A stretch of 64,000 nucleotides of DNA from Cyclobacteriaceae bacterium (GTDB lineage Bacteria; Bacteroidota; Bacteroidia; Cytophagales; Cyclobacteriaceae), in the NCBI GenBank assembly GCA_025808415.1, contig CP075525.1, positions 2,279,501-2,343,500 of the forward strand. The letters are read 5' to 3'. How positions within the stretch are numbered: the stretch's first letter is position 1; every line of letters begins with the position of its first letter. The notes beneath the pieces are model-generated. The model was not told where the DNA came from and made no database searches. It was given only the letters and a program-made list of their open reading frames with translations. The position numbers were made by a program, and so were the translations under genes. Below are positions 56,685 to 64,000 of this stretch, piece by piece.

Positions 56685-57599
56685 TTAAGAAAGCAACCCC
56701 GGTGAAGGACTTCCGGCCGGCCTGGATTTATCTTCCGGAAGGGGTACAAATTCGTGATTATCGGTTGGTGGCAGTATAATCCTGCCCTGCTTCCAATCTT
56801 CCTTAGCTTGCTCTATTCGCTCTTTGCGCGAGGAAACAAAATTCCACCAGATAAAACGTTCACCCAAAGGCTCACCACCTAACAACATTAGTGTACTCGG
56901 TTCTTTTGATACAATAACTGGATCAATGCCCTTATTGAATACCAGTAACTGCCCTGCCGAATAGGTTCTTCCCGAAACTTCAAGGCTTCCTTTGGCTATA
57001 TAAACGCCCCGTTCCGAATGCTCTTTCGGCAGACCAAACCGTGCTTCTTGTTCGAGTGTGGCGTGCAGATAAAACAAGGGCGAGTGAGTTTTTACATTAC
57101 TCTTTAATCCATATGCATTTCCGGCAATCAATCGCATCCATACACCGGTATCTGTAAAAACAGGTAATACTTCGGGTTTATAGTTAGTAAAAGCAGGATT
57201 TGCTTCTTCATCTTTCTCAGGCAAGGCTACCCAGGTCTGGATCATTTCCAACTCCCCTCCTGTCAATACTTTAGGGTCTTCAAAGCGTTCGGAATGCGCA
57301 ATGCCACTGCCGGCTGTCATCCAGTTTACTTCGCCCGGTTCAATCATTTGCTCAACTCCCAGGCTATCACGGTGCATTACTTTTCCGCCAAACAGATAAC
57401 TTACCGTTGACAAACCTATGTGTGGATGAGGCAAAACATCCATGTTCGAAGCTTCAGTGGGCTGTACATGAACTGGTCCGGCATGATCCATAAAAATAAA
57501 TGGGCCAACCATACGCTTCTGGCGGAATGGAAGTATTCTTTTTACCTCCATACCGGGGGCCAAAGCAGTATTTCTTGCTTCTATAACTATTTCAATCAT
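56685..57599 (-). CDS. Pirin family protein
   Basis: This 304-residue bicupin has the metal-binding histidines in LPHPHIGLSTVSYLF and GSGIAHSERF, followed by the glutamate-rich second half of the motif (ELEMIQTWVALP). The C-terminal cupin (RFGLPKEHSERGVYIAKGSLEV ... LLGGEPLGERFIWWNFVSS) is also complete. Pirins include quercetinases and redox-type regulators; the role here is not known. The last 20 residues (PEDKSRPAGSPSPGLLS) are a basic, Pro-rich tail. It stands alone between 106-bp and 94-bp gaps. Confidence 0.95.
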   Translation of the reverse strand: MIEIVIEARNTALAPGMEVKRILPFRQKRMVGPFIFMDHAGPVHVQPTEASNMDVLPHPHIGLSTVSYLFGGKVMHRDSLGVEQMIEPGEVNWMTAGSGIAHSERFEDPKVLTGGELEMIQTWVALPEKDEEANPAFTNYKPEVLPVFTDTGVWMRLIAGNAYGLKSNVKTHSPLFYLHATLEQEARFGLPKEHSERGVYIAKGSLEVSGRTYSAGQLLVFNKGIDPVIVSKEPSTLMLLGGEPLGERFIWWNFVSSRKERIEQAKEDWKQGRIILPPTDNHEFVPLPEDKSRPAGSPSPGLLS

Positions 57600-57693
57600 A
57601 CTTAATGAGCACTACTTGCACTTTGCGATCATCTAAGATAGCACTAATATGATTGAAAGCGGAGCAATTATAAGAAGAGCATTATTGCTCTTG

Positions 57694-59337
57694 TTATGAA
57701 TTTACAATGGTAGCAAACTTCACAACCTTAGTAACCTCATTGTTTGCATTTACTATTGGATTATAAATGGCATTTAACAGAACAGGCTTTCCATCGGCAG
57801 TAACACGTTCAAAAACTCCGGTCATAGGTTCACCTTTGGCCAAACGCGACCAGAAATCCTCATACTCCTTAGATTTTTTTATGGTGTCTGGAACAAAAAT
57901 CTTATGATGCTTGCCTTGAATTTCCTTTAGGGAATAATTCATGGCTTTCAGGAAATTAGCATTGGCTTTAATAATTGTACCATTCGGTTTAAACTCAATA
58001 GTTATCATGGAATAATCAATTCCCTTTAAAAGCCCTTCACCCTCTGCCAACATCTCGCGCTCTATTGTTATGTCGGTAGCGAATTTGATAACCTTCGCTA
58101 CGTCACCATTGGCATTTAGGATTGGGTTATAGATAGCATTCAACCAAATAGTTTTACCGGTGGAAGCTATCCGCTTAAAGGTACCCGTGATTGATTCGCC
58201 TGCAGCAAGCCGCAGCCAGAATGATTTGTAGTCAGGTGTTTCTTGTATCTCCTGCGGAACAAACATCCTGTGGTGCTTACCACTGATGTCAGCCAGCGAG
58301 TACTCAACCGTTTTAAGAAAGTTATGATTCGCACTTATAATGGTTCCATCTGGCTTGAACTCAATGGTTGCCATGGTGGAATCTATGCCATTTAATATTC
58401 CTTTATTCTCAGCTAATCGTTCCTGTTCCGCAGTAATATCTGTTGCAAATTTTACTTTCATCTCAGCCGTAGTCCGATTTAAATCTTCGCTTTGACGTTT
58501 CATCTCTTCCTGAGTAGCCTGCATCTCTTCCATATGCTGACGCATTTCTTCTTCCTGTGAACGCAACTCTTCAGCTTGTTGCTGGCTGTCATTCAGCAAG
58601 GCAATTGTCCGTTCGTTCTCTTTAACGTTTTTGATTGTAGCACCAATATTTTCCGCCAGCTTGTTAATAAAATCGATCTGGTGTGGCTGAAATTCCTTAA
58701 GCGATGCAAGTTCAACTATTCCAAACACCTTTTCGTTGATCATTAATGGCGAAATAAGTACTGAGCGAGGGGTGGCTTCTCCTAATCCAGAGGTTATGTT
58801 TACGTAGTCGGCAGGAATTTCCTTCATAAAAATTGCCTCCTTTTCCAGTAAGCATTGCCCGACAAGACCTTCACCAGGAAGGATTTCCTTTTGCAGGAAT
58901 TTTTTTCTGTTATATGCGTAACAGGCAATCATCTTAAGGTGCTCCCGCTCCGTTCCCTCTCCTTCCAGTATGAATAAAGCCCCTTGGTTGGCACCAACAT
59001 ACTTTACCAAATTCAGAAGGATATCGTCTGCCAGATTTTCAAGAGTCAGGGATTGTTTGTTCCTCAGGATATCAGAAAATTTTGCCAACCCTGCATTTGA
59101 CCAACTCCGTTTCTGCTCTTCTTCAGCAATTTCCAGCAGGTGTCCTTTCATGGAGGCCAAAGCAGCCCCTAACTCACTTTCCAGTAATCTCTCTGAAATG
59201 TCAAGATTGAAATTCCCCTTTTCGATATTGTTTATAAATTCTGAAGCCTCTTTAATATAAGCTTGATAGGTATCATTCTGGTTATTTAGTACCGCTAATT
59301 GTTTACGGAGGTTACCTTTTAAAAATTGAATCTTCAT
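57694..59337 (-). CDS. GAF and tandem PAS sensory protein without an output domain
   Basis: This 547-residue cytosolic protein has a GAF domain (about 100-240: LLNLVKYVGANQGALFILEG ... VLISPLMINEKVFGIVELASLKEF). A long coiled coil follows (ERTIALLNDSQQQAEELRSQEEEMRQHMEE..., about 240-285), then two PAS domains that are near-copies of each other (each GTI..AN.NFLK, GKHH..FVP, LNAIYNPI.NANG.V.KV.KFAT). There is no kinase, cyclase or methyl-accepting domain, so it probably signals by protein contacts. A leftover MKVKFATDIT sits before the first PAS, as if a third PAS unit had been deleted there. Confidence 0.88.
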   Translation of the reverse strand: MKIQFLKGNLRKQLAVLNNQNDTYQAYIKEASEFINNIEKGNFNLDISERLLESELGAALASMKGHLLEIAEEEQKRSWSNAGLAKFSDILRNKQSLTLENLADDILLNLVKYVGANQGALFILEGEGTEREHLKMIACYAYNRKKFLQKEILPGEGLVGQCLLEKEAIFMKEIPADYVNITSGLGEATPRSVLISPLMINEKVFGIVELASLKEFQPHQIDFINKLAENIGATIKNVKENERTIALLNDSQQQAEELRSQEEEMRQHMEEMQATQEEMKRQSEDLNRTTAEMKVKFATDITAEQERLAENKGILNGIDSTMATIEFKPDGTIISANHNFLKTVEYSLADISGKHHRMFVPQEIQETPDYKSFWLRLAAGESITGTFKRIASTGKTIWLNAIYNPILNANGDVAKVIKFATDITIEREMLAEGEGLLKGIDYSMITIEFKPNGTIIKANANFLKAMNYSLKEIQGKHHKIFVPDTIKKSKEYEDFWSRLAKGEPMTGVFERVTADGKPVLLNAIYNPIVNANNEVTKVVKFATIVNS

Positions 59338-59505
59338 AGAGTGTGTTTTAGCTTTTGGTATCGTATAAAAACCTACAGTATATTAAAATGTTTAACTTGG
59401 CGATGAAAATATTTTATGAGCGGCCAGGTTTTCATAGAAAACTTCAATCACTTCTATATAAGAGATACAAATGTTAAAACTTCATAAACAAACATTGAAC
59501 ACTAT

Positions 59506-60711
59506 ATGAAAGACGCTTTTATTATCGATGGAGTACGTACCCCTATTGCACGGTTTAGAGGCGGGTTGTCAGAAGTACGAGCTGATGACCTGGCTGCACT
59601 GACCATAAAAGCTTTGATCACACGACTACCTCACTTTGACCCCAGCACCATAGACGATGTAATTCTTGGCTGTAGTAACCAGGCCGGTGAAGACAATCGA
59701 AATGTCGCCCGTATGGCCTCCCTGCTGGCCGGCTTGCCGGTTTCTGTGCCGGGTGAAACCATCAATCGCTTATGTTCATCAGGTATGTCGGCTGTAATTC
59801 ATGCAAATCGGGCTATAAAAGCAGGTGATGGCGAGGTGTTTATCGCAGGTGGTGTCGAACACATGACCCGTAGCCCATATGTACTTTCAAAAACTTCATT
59901 ACCCTACGGCAGCGATGCCAAACTTTACGATAGCAGTTTTGGATGGCGCTTTATTAACCCTTTAATGAAGAAGCTTTACGGCACTGAAGCCATGGGCGAA
60001 ACTGCCGAAAACCTGGTGGACATACATCGCATTTCCCGCAGCGATCAGGATTTATTTGCCTTTGGCAGTCAGCAAAAGGCAGCAAAGGCACGAGACACAA
60101 AACGGCTAGCTCAGGAAATTTTTGCTGTAGAAATTCCGCAACGCAAAGGTTCTCCACTATTCTTTTCAGAAGACGAATTTATAAAACCCGACACTACACT
60201 TGAAGCCTTGGCTAATCTTAAACCGGCCTTCCGTGAAAATGGTACCGTTACAGCCGGCAATTCATCCGGACTAAATGATGGCGCATGCGCTTTGTTGGTT
60301 GCCTCTGAAGATGCTGTAAAAAAATATTCCTTTAAACCTATGGCACGCATTGTTGCGTCACAGGTTGTAGGTGTTGAACCACGCATTATGGGCATTGGAC
60401 CGGTGGAAGCTTCCAACAAAGCACTGAAGAAAGTCGGTCTAAAAATGAGCGATATTGATGTGATTGAACTGAATGAAGCATTTGCAGCTCAAAGTTTGGC
60501 CTGTATTCGCTCATGGGGTTTAACTGATGATGACCCACGTATCAATCCAAACGGTGGGGCAATTGCATTAGGTCATCCGCTGGGGATGTCGGGCGCTCGC
60601 ATTTTACTTACTGCTGCCGTTGAACTTCAACAACAAAAGAAAAAATATGCACTATGTACTATGTGTGTCGGGTTGGGGCAAGGTTATGCAACTGTTATTG
60701 AAAGGATTTAA
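59506..60711 (+). CDS. Acetyl-CoA acyltransferase (thiolase), PcaF/PaaJ-like
   Basis: This 401-residue thiolase cleaves 3-ketoacyl-CoA with CoA. Catalytic residues are Cys90 (NRLCSSGMSA), His357 (AIALGHPLG) and Cys387 (CTMCVGLGQG). The EHMTRSPYVLSK, GWRFINPLMKKLYG and GETAENL stretches are those of the beta-ketoadipyl-CoA thiolase (PcaF/PaaJ) branch more than of FadA. No hydroxyacyl-CoA dehydrogenase or other ring-degradation gene is next to it, so its pathway is open. The gene is divergent from the GAF/PAS gene and convergent with the barrel gene (9 bp between stops). Confidence 0.94.
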   Translation: MKDAFIIDGVRTPIARFRGGLSEVRADDLAALTIKALITRLPHFDPSTIDDVILGCSNQAGEDNRNVARMASLLAGLPVSVPGETINRLCSSGMSAVIHANRAIKAGDGEVFIAGGVEHMTRSPYVLSKTSLPYGSDAKLYDSSFGWRFINPLMKKLYGTEAMGETAENLVDIHRISRSDQDLFAFGSQQKAAKARDTKRLAQEIFAVEIPQRKGSPLFFSEDEFIKPDTTLEALANLKPAFRENGTVTAGNSSGLNDGACALLVASEDAVKKYSFKPMARIVASQVVGVEPRIMGIGPVEASNKALKKVGLKMSDIDVIELNEAFAAQSLACIRSWGLTDDDPRINPNGGAIALGHPLGMSGARILLTAAVELQQQKKKYALCTMCVGLGQGYATVIERI

Positions 60712-60720
60712 CATGGGTTG

Positions 60721-61860
60721 TTAAAAAGCTTCTGCTACTGAAAAATAGAAGTACCCTCCCTCCCGGCCAAGGGCATAATCAACACGAATGTTCAGGCGTT
60801 CAGCAGGGTTCACTACAAACCGCAATCCTGATCCAATGGAATATTTAAGGGTATTAGCCTTAATGTCGTTGATGCTATTGAATACATCACCTAACCCAGC
60901 GAATGAAACCAGTCCTAATCGCCAAAATAAAGGATAACGATATTCGAGTTGTGAACCAATAAAATGCTGATCGCGAAAACGGTTTTTTGGATAACCCCGT
61001 AAAAGATCGTCACCACCTGCGGTAGACATATCCAGGAAGGGAACATCGCCAAAACTTAAGCGAAGCCTGCTTTGCAGGGCTAGTGTTTTATTTTTTCCAA
61101 GGGACCAATAGTGCTGGTAAATACCATTCAGGTTAAAGAAAGAGAACGTACTGCCCAGGGCACGTGTATATAAATAGGTAGAAAGTTCTGCTAACCTGCC
61201 GCTATGCGCATTAATCGCATTATCGCGGCTGTCTAAAACACCAACCATACCAATCGCTGATCCCGTCCCTCCTTTATAACCGGTAATTGTACCTTGTTCA
61301 AGGCTTCCGCCTGCTGTATAGGAAAATCCATATTCACGTTCAAAATGATAATCCAGACCAACAAACAATGAAGGTTTGATTTTTTTTAGCGCCAGGTTTT
61401 TAATGCTTACCAGGTTATAAGCATACTTTTCTTCCTGTGCTTTTAAAGTGGCGTTGCCAATCCCATAAAACCGGTCAGGAAAATTCCGGTAACGTAGCTC
61501 ACCTTTAAACAGAAAGTTTTCATTGCGTGTAAAAATATTCCATAAGCCCCATACATCTAACTGATCGTTCTGTGTATAGTCGGCTAGAAACTGCACGTAA
61601 GAAATCCGTGTCAATTGTTCATATTCATATTTTGGCTCGACTTTAAAATAGTATACACCGGCTCCGCCAAAAGCCCAACGGGTATCAGGCGTGTAGTAAA
61701 TCAAGGGTAACAGAAAAAAACCTTTCTTTTCTATGGCCACCGTATCGGTTAGCGGGCTGATGCCAAAAATTTTTCGCTGTCCGCTGCTGCTAAAGGATAG
61801 CATTAAAAACAGAAGCACAGATATTGCTTTCCAAAAAAACATAGGGTGCTGAAATATCAA
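60721..61860 (-). CDS. Omp85/BamA-type outer-membrane barrel protein
   Basis: This 379-residue protein has a signal peptide (FFWKAISVLLFLMLSFSSSGQ) and no POTRA domains. The rest is a beta-barrel of the surface antigen D15/BamA family with the lid motif DDLLRGYPKNRFRDQHFIG. It ends in the classic aromatic C-terminal strand (GGYFYFSVAEAF). Short forms without POTRA repeats occur in many Bacteroidota; some are patatin-like transport barrels, others of unknown role. Stop codons of this gene and the thiolase are 9 bp apart. Confidence 0.9.
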   Translation of the reverse strand: MIFQHPMFFWKAISVLLFLMLSFSSSGQRKIFGISPLTDTVAIEKKGFFLLPLIYYTPDTRWAFGGAGVYYFKVEPKYEYEQLTRISYVQFLADYTQNDQLDVWGLWNIFTRNENFLFKGELRYRNFPDRFYGIGNATLKAQEEKYAYNLVSIKNLALKKIKPSLFVGLDYHFEREYGFSYTAGGSLEQGTITGYKGGTGSAIGMVGVLDSRDNAINAHSGRLAELSTYLYTRALGSTFSFFNLNGIYQHYWSLGKNKTLALQSRLRLSFGDVPFLDMSTAGGDDLLRGYPKNRFRDQHFIGSQLEYRYPLFWRLGLVSFAGLGDVFNSINDIKANTLKYSIGSGLRFVVNPAERLNIRVDYALGREGGYFYFSVAEAF

Positions 61861-62029
61861 ACTGATAAAGTTTTAAAACTACCCTAATTTTTAACTGAAA
61901 CAAGATTAAAAGTTTCCGAAATCAAAACATACCAAAGGTAATGCGATCCGCATACCGGCATCTCACCGATAATTTCGCATCGCGGGCAAATGATTATCCA
62001 AATCAATGGATATGTAAACTTTAAATAAT

Positions 62030-62067
62030 CCGATGTCCGGTTGTTCCCGAAGGAAGCCGGACATCGG
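62030..62067 (-). terminator. Terminator hairpin after the TerC gene
   Basis: CCGATGTCCGG (62030-62040) and CCGGACATCGG (62057-62067) form a perfect 11-bp stem with a 16-nt loop, 5 bp beyond the TerC stop on the minus strand. The following bases ATTATTTAAAG are A/T-rich but lack a pure T-run. Confidence 0.75.
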
Positions 62068-62072
62068 TAAGT

Positions 62073-63050
62073 TTATGGAGTATGGCCAGCTTTACCTGGA
62101 TGTTCAGCATTAACCGCTATGGCACCTGACCTTTTTGGTAAAATCCATGAAAGTGCAATAGCCCCGGTTAGTATGGACAAGATTACCAGTAAAGAGACCT
62201 CAACCGGTATTGGGTAAAGTTCACTCAATAACATTTTACCTCCAACAAAAACCAGGATAATGGACAAACCATATTTAAGATAACTGAAGTACTGTTGGAT
62301 ACCTGCCATGGCAAAATAGAGTGACCGTAATCCTAAAATAGCAAACACATTGGAGGTATAAATGATAAACGAATCGTTTGATATGGCCAGGATAGCCGGA
62401 ATAGAATCTACCGCAAAAACCACATCGGTTGCTTCAATAACCATCACCACCAAAAACAAAGGAGTAGCCCATAAGCGACCATCAATACGGGTAAAGAATT
62501 TATCGTTATGATAAGAACTGGTTACGGGTATTATCTTTCGTACAAAACGGAGCACTGGGTTTTTCTCAGGTTCAATTTTTTCATCTGTAGAAGATAACAA
62601 CTTGATTCCGGTGTAAACCAAAAATGCCCCGAATAAATAAATAAGCCAGTGAAACCTGGAGATCAGTTCAATACCTGCAACAATAAAAATGATACGAAAG
62701 ACCAAAGCACCTAATATTCCCCAAAACAACACTTTATGCTGATACTGCTGCGGCACATTGAAATAGGAGAATATTATCAGCATCACAAAAATATTGTCAA
62801 CACTGAGTGATTTTTCGATCAGGTACCCGGTGAAAAATTCAACAGCGCGTTGCTGTCCAAACTGATAATACACTACCGCATTAAACAGTAAGGCGAGCAC
62901 AATCCAAAAGAATGTCCAGCCCAGTGCCTCACGAACGCCAATCGTCCTGGTCTTCCGATGAAAAACGCCCAGGTCTAAAACAAGCATGGCCAGAACAAAT
63001 ACATTAAACGCAACCCAATATAAGGTGGTATGCTCCATCGAAAAATTCAT
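62073..63050 (-). CDS. TerC/Alx family integral membrane protein
   Basis: This 325-residue membrane protein has about nine hydrophobic segments. The conserved acidic residues of the family are present: FFTGYLIEKSLSVDNIFVMLIIFSYF (Glu and Asp in TM2-3) and FLVVMVIEATDVVFAVDSIPAILAIS (Glu, Asp, Asp). YQHKVLFWGILGALVFR is further typical. It belongs to the Alx branch, linked to manganese export and alkaline or tellurite response. Its ATG overlaps the stop of the small gene upstream (ATGA, 63047-63050), so translation is coupled. Confidence 0.95.
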   Translation of the reverse strand: MNFSMEHTTLYWVAFNVFVLAMLVLDLGVFHRKTRTIGVREALGWTFFWIVLALLFNAVVYYQFGQQRAVEFFTGYLIEKSLSVDNIFVMLIIFSYFNVPQQYQHKVLFWGILGALVFRIIFIVAGIELISRFHWLIYLFGAFLVYTGIKLLSSTDEKIEPEKNPVLRFVRKIIPVTSSYHNDKFFTRIDGRLWATPLFLVVMVIEATDVVFAVDSIPAILAISNDSFIIYTSNVFAILGLRSLYFAMAGIQQYFSYLKYGLSIILVFVGGKMLLSELYPIPVEVSLLVILSILTGAIALSWILPKRSGAIAVNAEHPGKAGHTP

Positions 63051-63217
63051 AGTTGGTTCATTTGTTGTTTAGAGGAACGTACCCATTCACGCAACTGCTT
63101 GGACTCACTAACGGTTAACCATTGGAGGGATTTTCGGTACTCTTTAGTCCAAAGTCGCCTGTCAAAGGTTACACGTTGAAGAACTTGTTTACAATATTCT
63201 AGCATTGATGTTTTCAT
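63047..63217 (-). CDS. Small 56-residue basic protein coupled to TerC
   Basis: ATG at 63217 opens a 56-residue frame (MKTSMLEYCKQVLQRVTFDRRLWTKEYRKSL ... LTVSESKQLREWVRSSKQQMNQL) ending in TGA at 63047, which overlaps the TerC start by 3 bp. The protein is rich in Lys, Arg and aromatic residues, is helical and has no membrane segment. The phrase EYRKS.QWLT.SE.K.L..W looks conserved among short unnamed Bacteroidota proteins as I recall them. It is probably a real gene, and the only other gene in the TerC operon. Confidence 0.75.
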   Translation of the reverse strand: MKTSMLEYCKQVLQRVTFDRRLWTKEYRKSLQWLTVSESKQLREWVRSSKQQMNQL

Positions 63218-63246
63218 AATCGTATAAATTTTACGGTTAAAAAAAT

Positions 63247-64000
63247 TTAGAATCGAATACGCAACGTTGGCGCATATTGATCGCGATACTGATCAAGCAA
63301 CAGGTTCGGTATATCATTGTTGCTTACATCGATATAGCGCAGCTTTTTCAAATCCTGAATTTCTGGGGGCAATTCTTTTAGCCTGTTATTATTTAGGTAT
63401 AGATACTCCAACGATCGCAACTGGTTGATTGAAGAAGGCAATTTGGTGAATTGGTCACCCTCAAGGTGCAGTTCGGATAACTTAGGCAACCTGGCCAACA
63501 CGCGTATGTTGTTTAGCATATCAAAGCGCATATCATTATTGATATAGAGTACGTTAAGGTTTTTCAATTCGGCAAATGTCTCCGGCAGGTTTTTAATATG
63601 CGTATCAGACAATTCGAAGTACTCAATATGCGCTAACTGCCCTACTGATTCCGGCAATTCCTCAAGCCCCGGTATTTTCAAATGTAAGGCCCGTAGGTTT
63701 GGCAGTTGGGCAAGCAGTTGCAAGTCACGATCAAGATTTACTGGCTTGCTATACCGCAAATGAACATAGCGGAGAAAGGATAACGATTTTATCTCCTCAG
63801 GCAATTGTGTAAGCTCGCCATTTGATAAATCCAAATAAAAAAGCTTTTCCAGATTTTCAATCCTACCCGAAATAGACTTTATTGGGTTAAGGCTTAAGTC
63901 CAGATACCGGGTGTTGCGCAAAGCAAACAGTCCAGCTGGCATTTCGGTAAGCCCTTTATTACGCAACGACAACCACTGCACGCTGTCAGGAAAAAATAAG
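63247..64000 (-). CDS. Leucine-rich-repeat protein (partial, C-terminal part)
   Basis: The frame is open to the right window edge; the first visible codons read LFFPDSVQWLSLRNKGL, so the start lies outside. The 250 visible residues are about ten leucine-rich repeats with the pattern LxxLxLxxNxLxxLP (for example LFYLDLSNGELTQLPEEI, LEYLYLNNNRLKELPPEI, LRYIDVSNNDI). The repeats are of the plant/bacterial type. The tail (DQYRDQYAPTLRIRF) ends with a possible cap. No signal or output domain can be seen because the front part is missing. Confidence 0.9.
   Translation of the reverse strand, partial: LFFPDSVQWLSLRNKGLTEMPAGLFALRNTRYLDLSLNPIKSISGRIENLEKLFYLDLSNGELTQLPEEIKSLSFLRYVHLRYSKPVNLDRDLQLLAQLPNLRALHLKIPGLEELPESVGQLAHIEYFELSDTHIKNLPETFAELKNLNVLYINNDMRFDMLNNIRVLARLPKLSELHLEGDQFTKLPSSINQLRSLEYLYLNNNRLKELPPEIQDLKKLRYIDVSNNDIPNLLLDQYRDQYAPTLRIRF

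Overview
The window looks like chromosomal DNA of a member of the Bacteroidota, most likely a soil or aquatic Cytophagales-type organism. The signs are a gliding-motility/type IX secretion C-terminal domain, many lipoproteins with Bacteroidota-style lipoboxes, a hybrid sensor/regulator with a Y_Y_Y domain, GH97 (SusB type), large FtsX-type ABC permeases, and a lack of Shine-Dalgarno sequences before most genes. No rRNA, tRNA or CRISPR array was seen.

Layout. 1-6900 (minus strand): the start of an ABC-F protein, then a tightly packed tripartite RND efflux operon (adaptor, pump, outer-membrane channel) preceded by a small gene of unknown function. 6900-17900 is an accessory region. It holds gene remnants and palindromic repeats, a Crp/Fnr-type regulator, an MmpS-like lipoprotein, a MEST-like hydrolase, an APH(3')-like kinase, a membrane AraC-type regulator, a DJ-1/PfpI protein, an AT-rich block of membrane genes followed by repeated cassette-like tails, an intact IS3-family element with a 4-bp target duplication, and an XRE-DUF6922/AbiEii toxin-antitoxin pair. 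17990-20464: a two-gene ADP-glucose/glycogen operon.

21200-42104 is the centrepiece, a beta-1,3-glucan (laminarin-type) utilisation locus with no SusC/SusD pair. A membrane LuxR-type regulator is divergent from a first gene group coding for envelope proteins: a clan-A glycosidase fused to an outer-membrane beta-barrel, two glucan-binding lipoproteins and a GH16 laminarinase lipoprotein. A strong hairpin terminator ends this group. A second group follows: a GH149/GH161-type glucan phosphorylase, a signal-less GH3, a GH17 lipoprotein, a GPH/MFS sugar transporter fused in frame to a GH17 domain, and a free-standing cytosolic GH17 that is a tandem copy of the fused domain. The inferred flow is: GH16 cuts glucan at the surface, the barrel fusion passes or remodels oligosaccharides, the transporter imports them, and GH17, GH3 and phosphorylase finish them in the cytosol. 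The glucose phosphate so formed could feed the neighbouring glycogen genes.

42107-64000 is mostly ordinary chromosome: a TPR histidine kinase/NarL-type regulator pair, a run of secreted proteins of unknown function ending in a T9SS cargo protein, DoxX and DUF4386 membrane proteins, a GH97 alpha-glucosidase, an FtsX permease, a pirin, a GAF/PAS sensor without an output domain, a PcaF/PaaJ-like thiolase, an Omp85-type barrel, TerC with a translationally coupled 56-residue protein, and the end of a leucine-rich-repeat gene.
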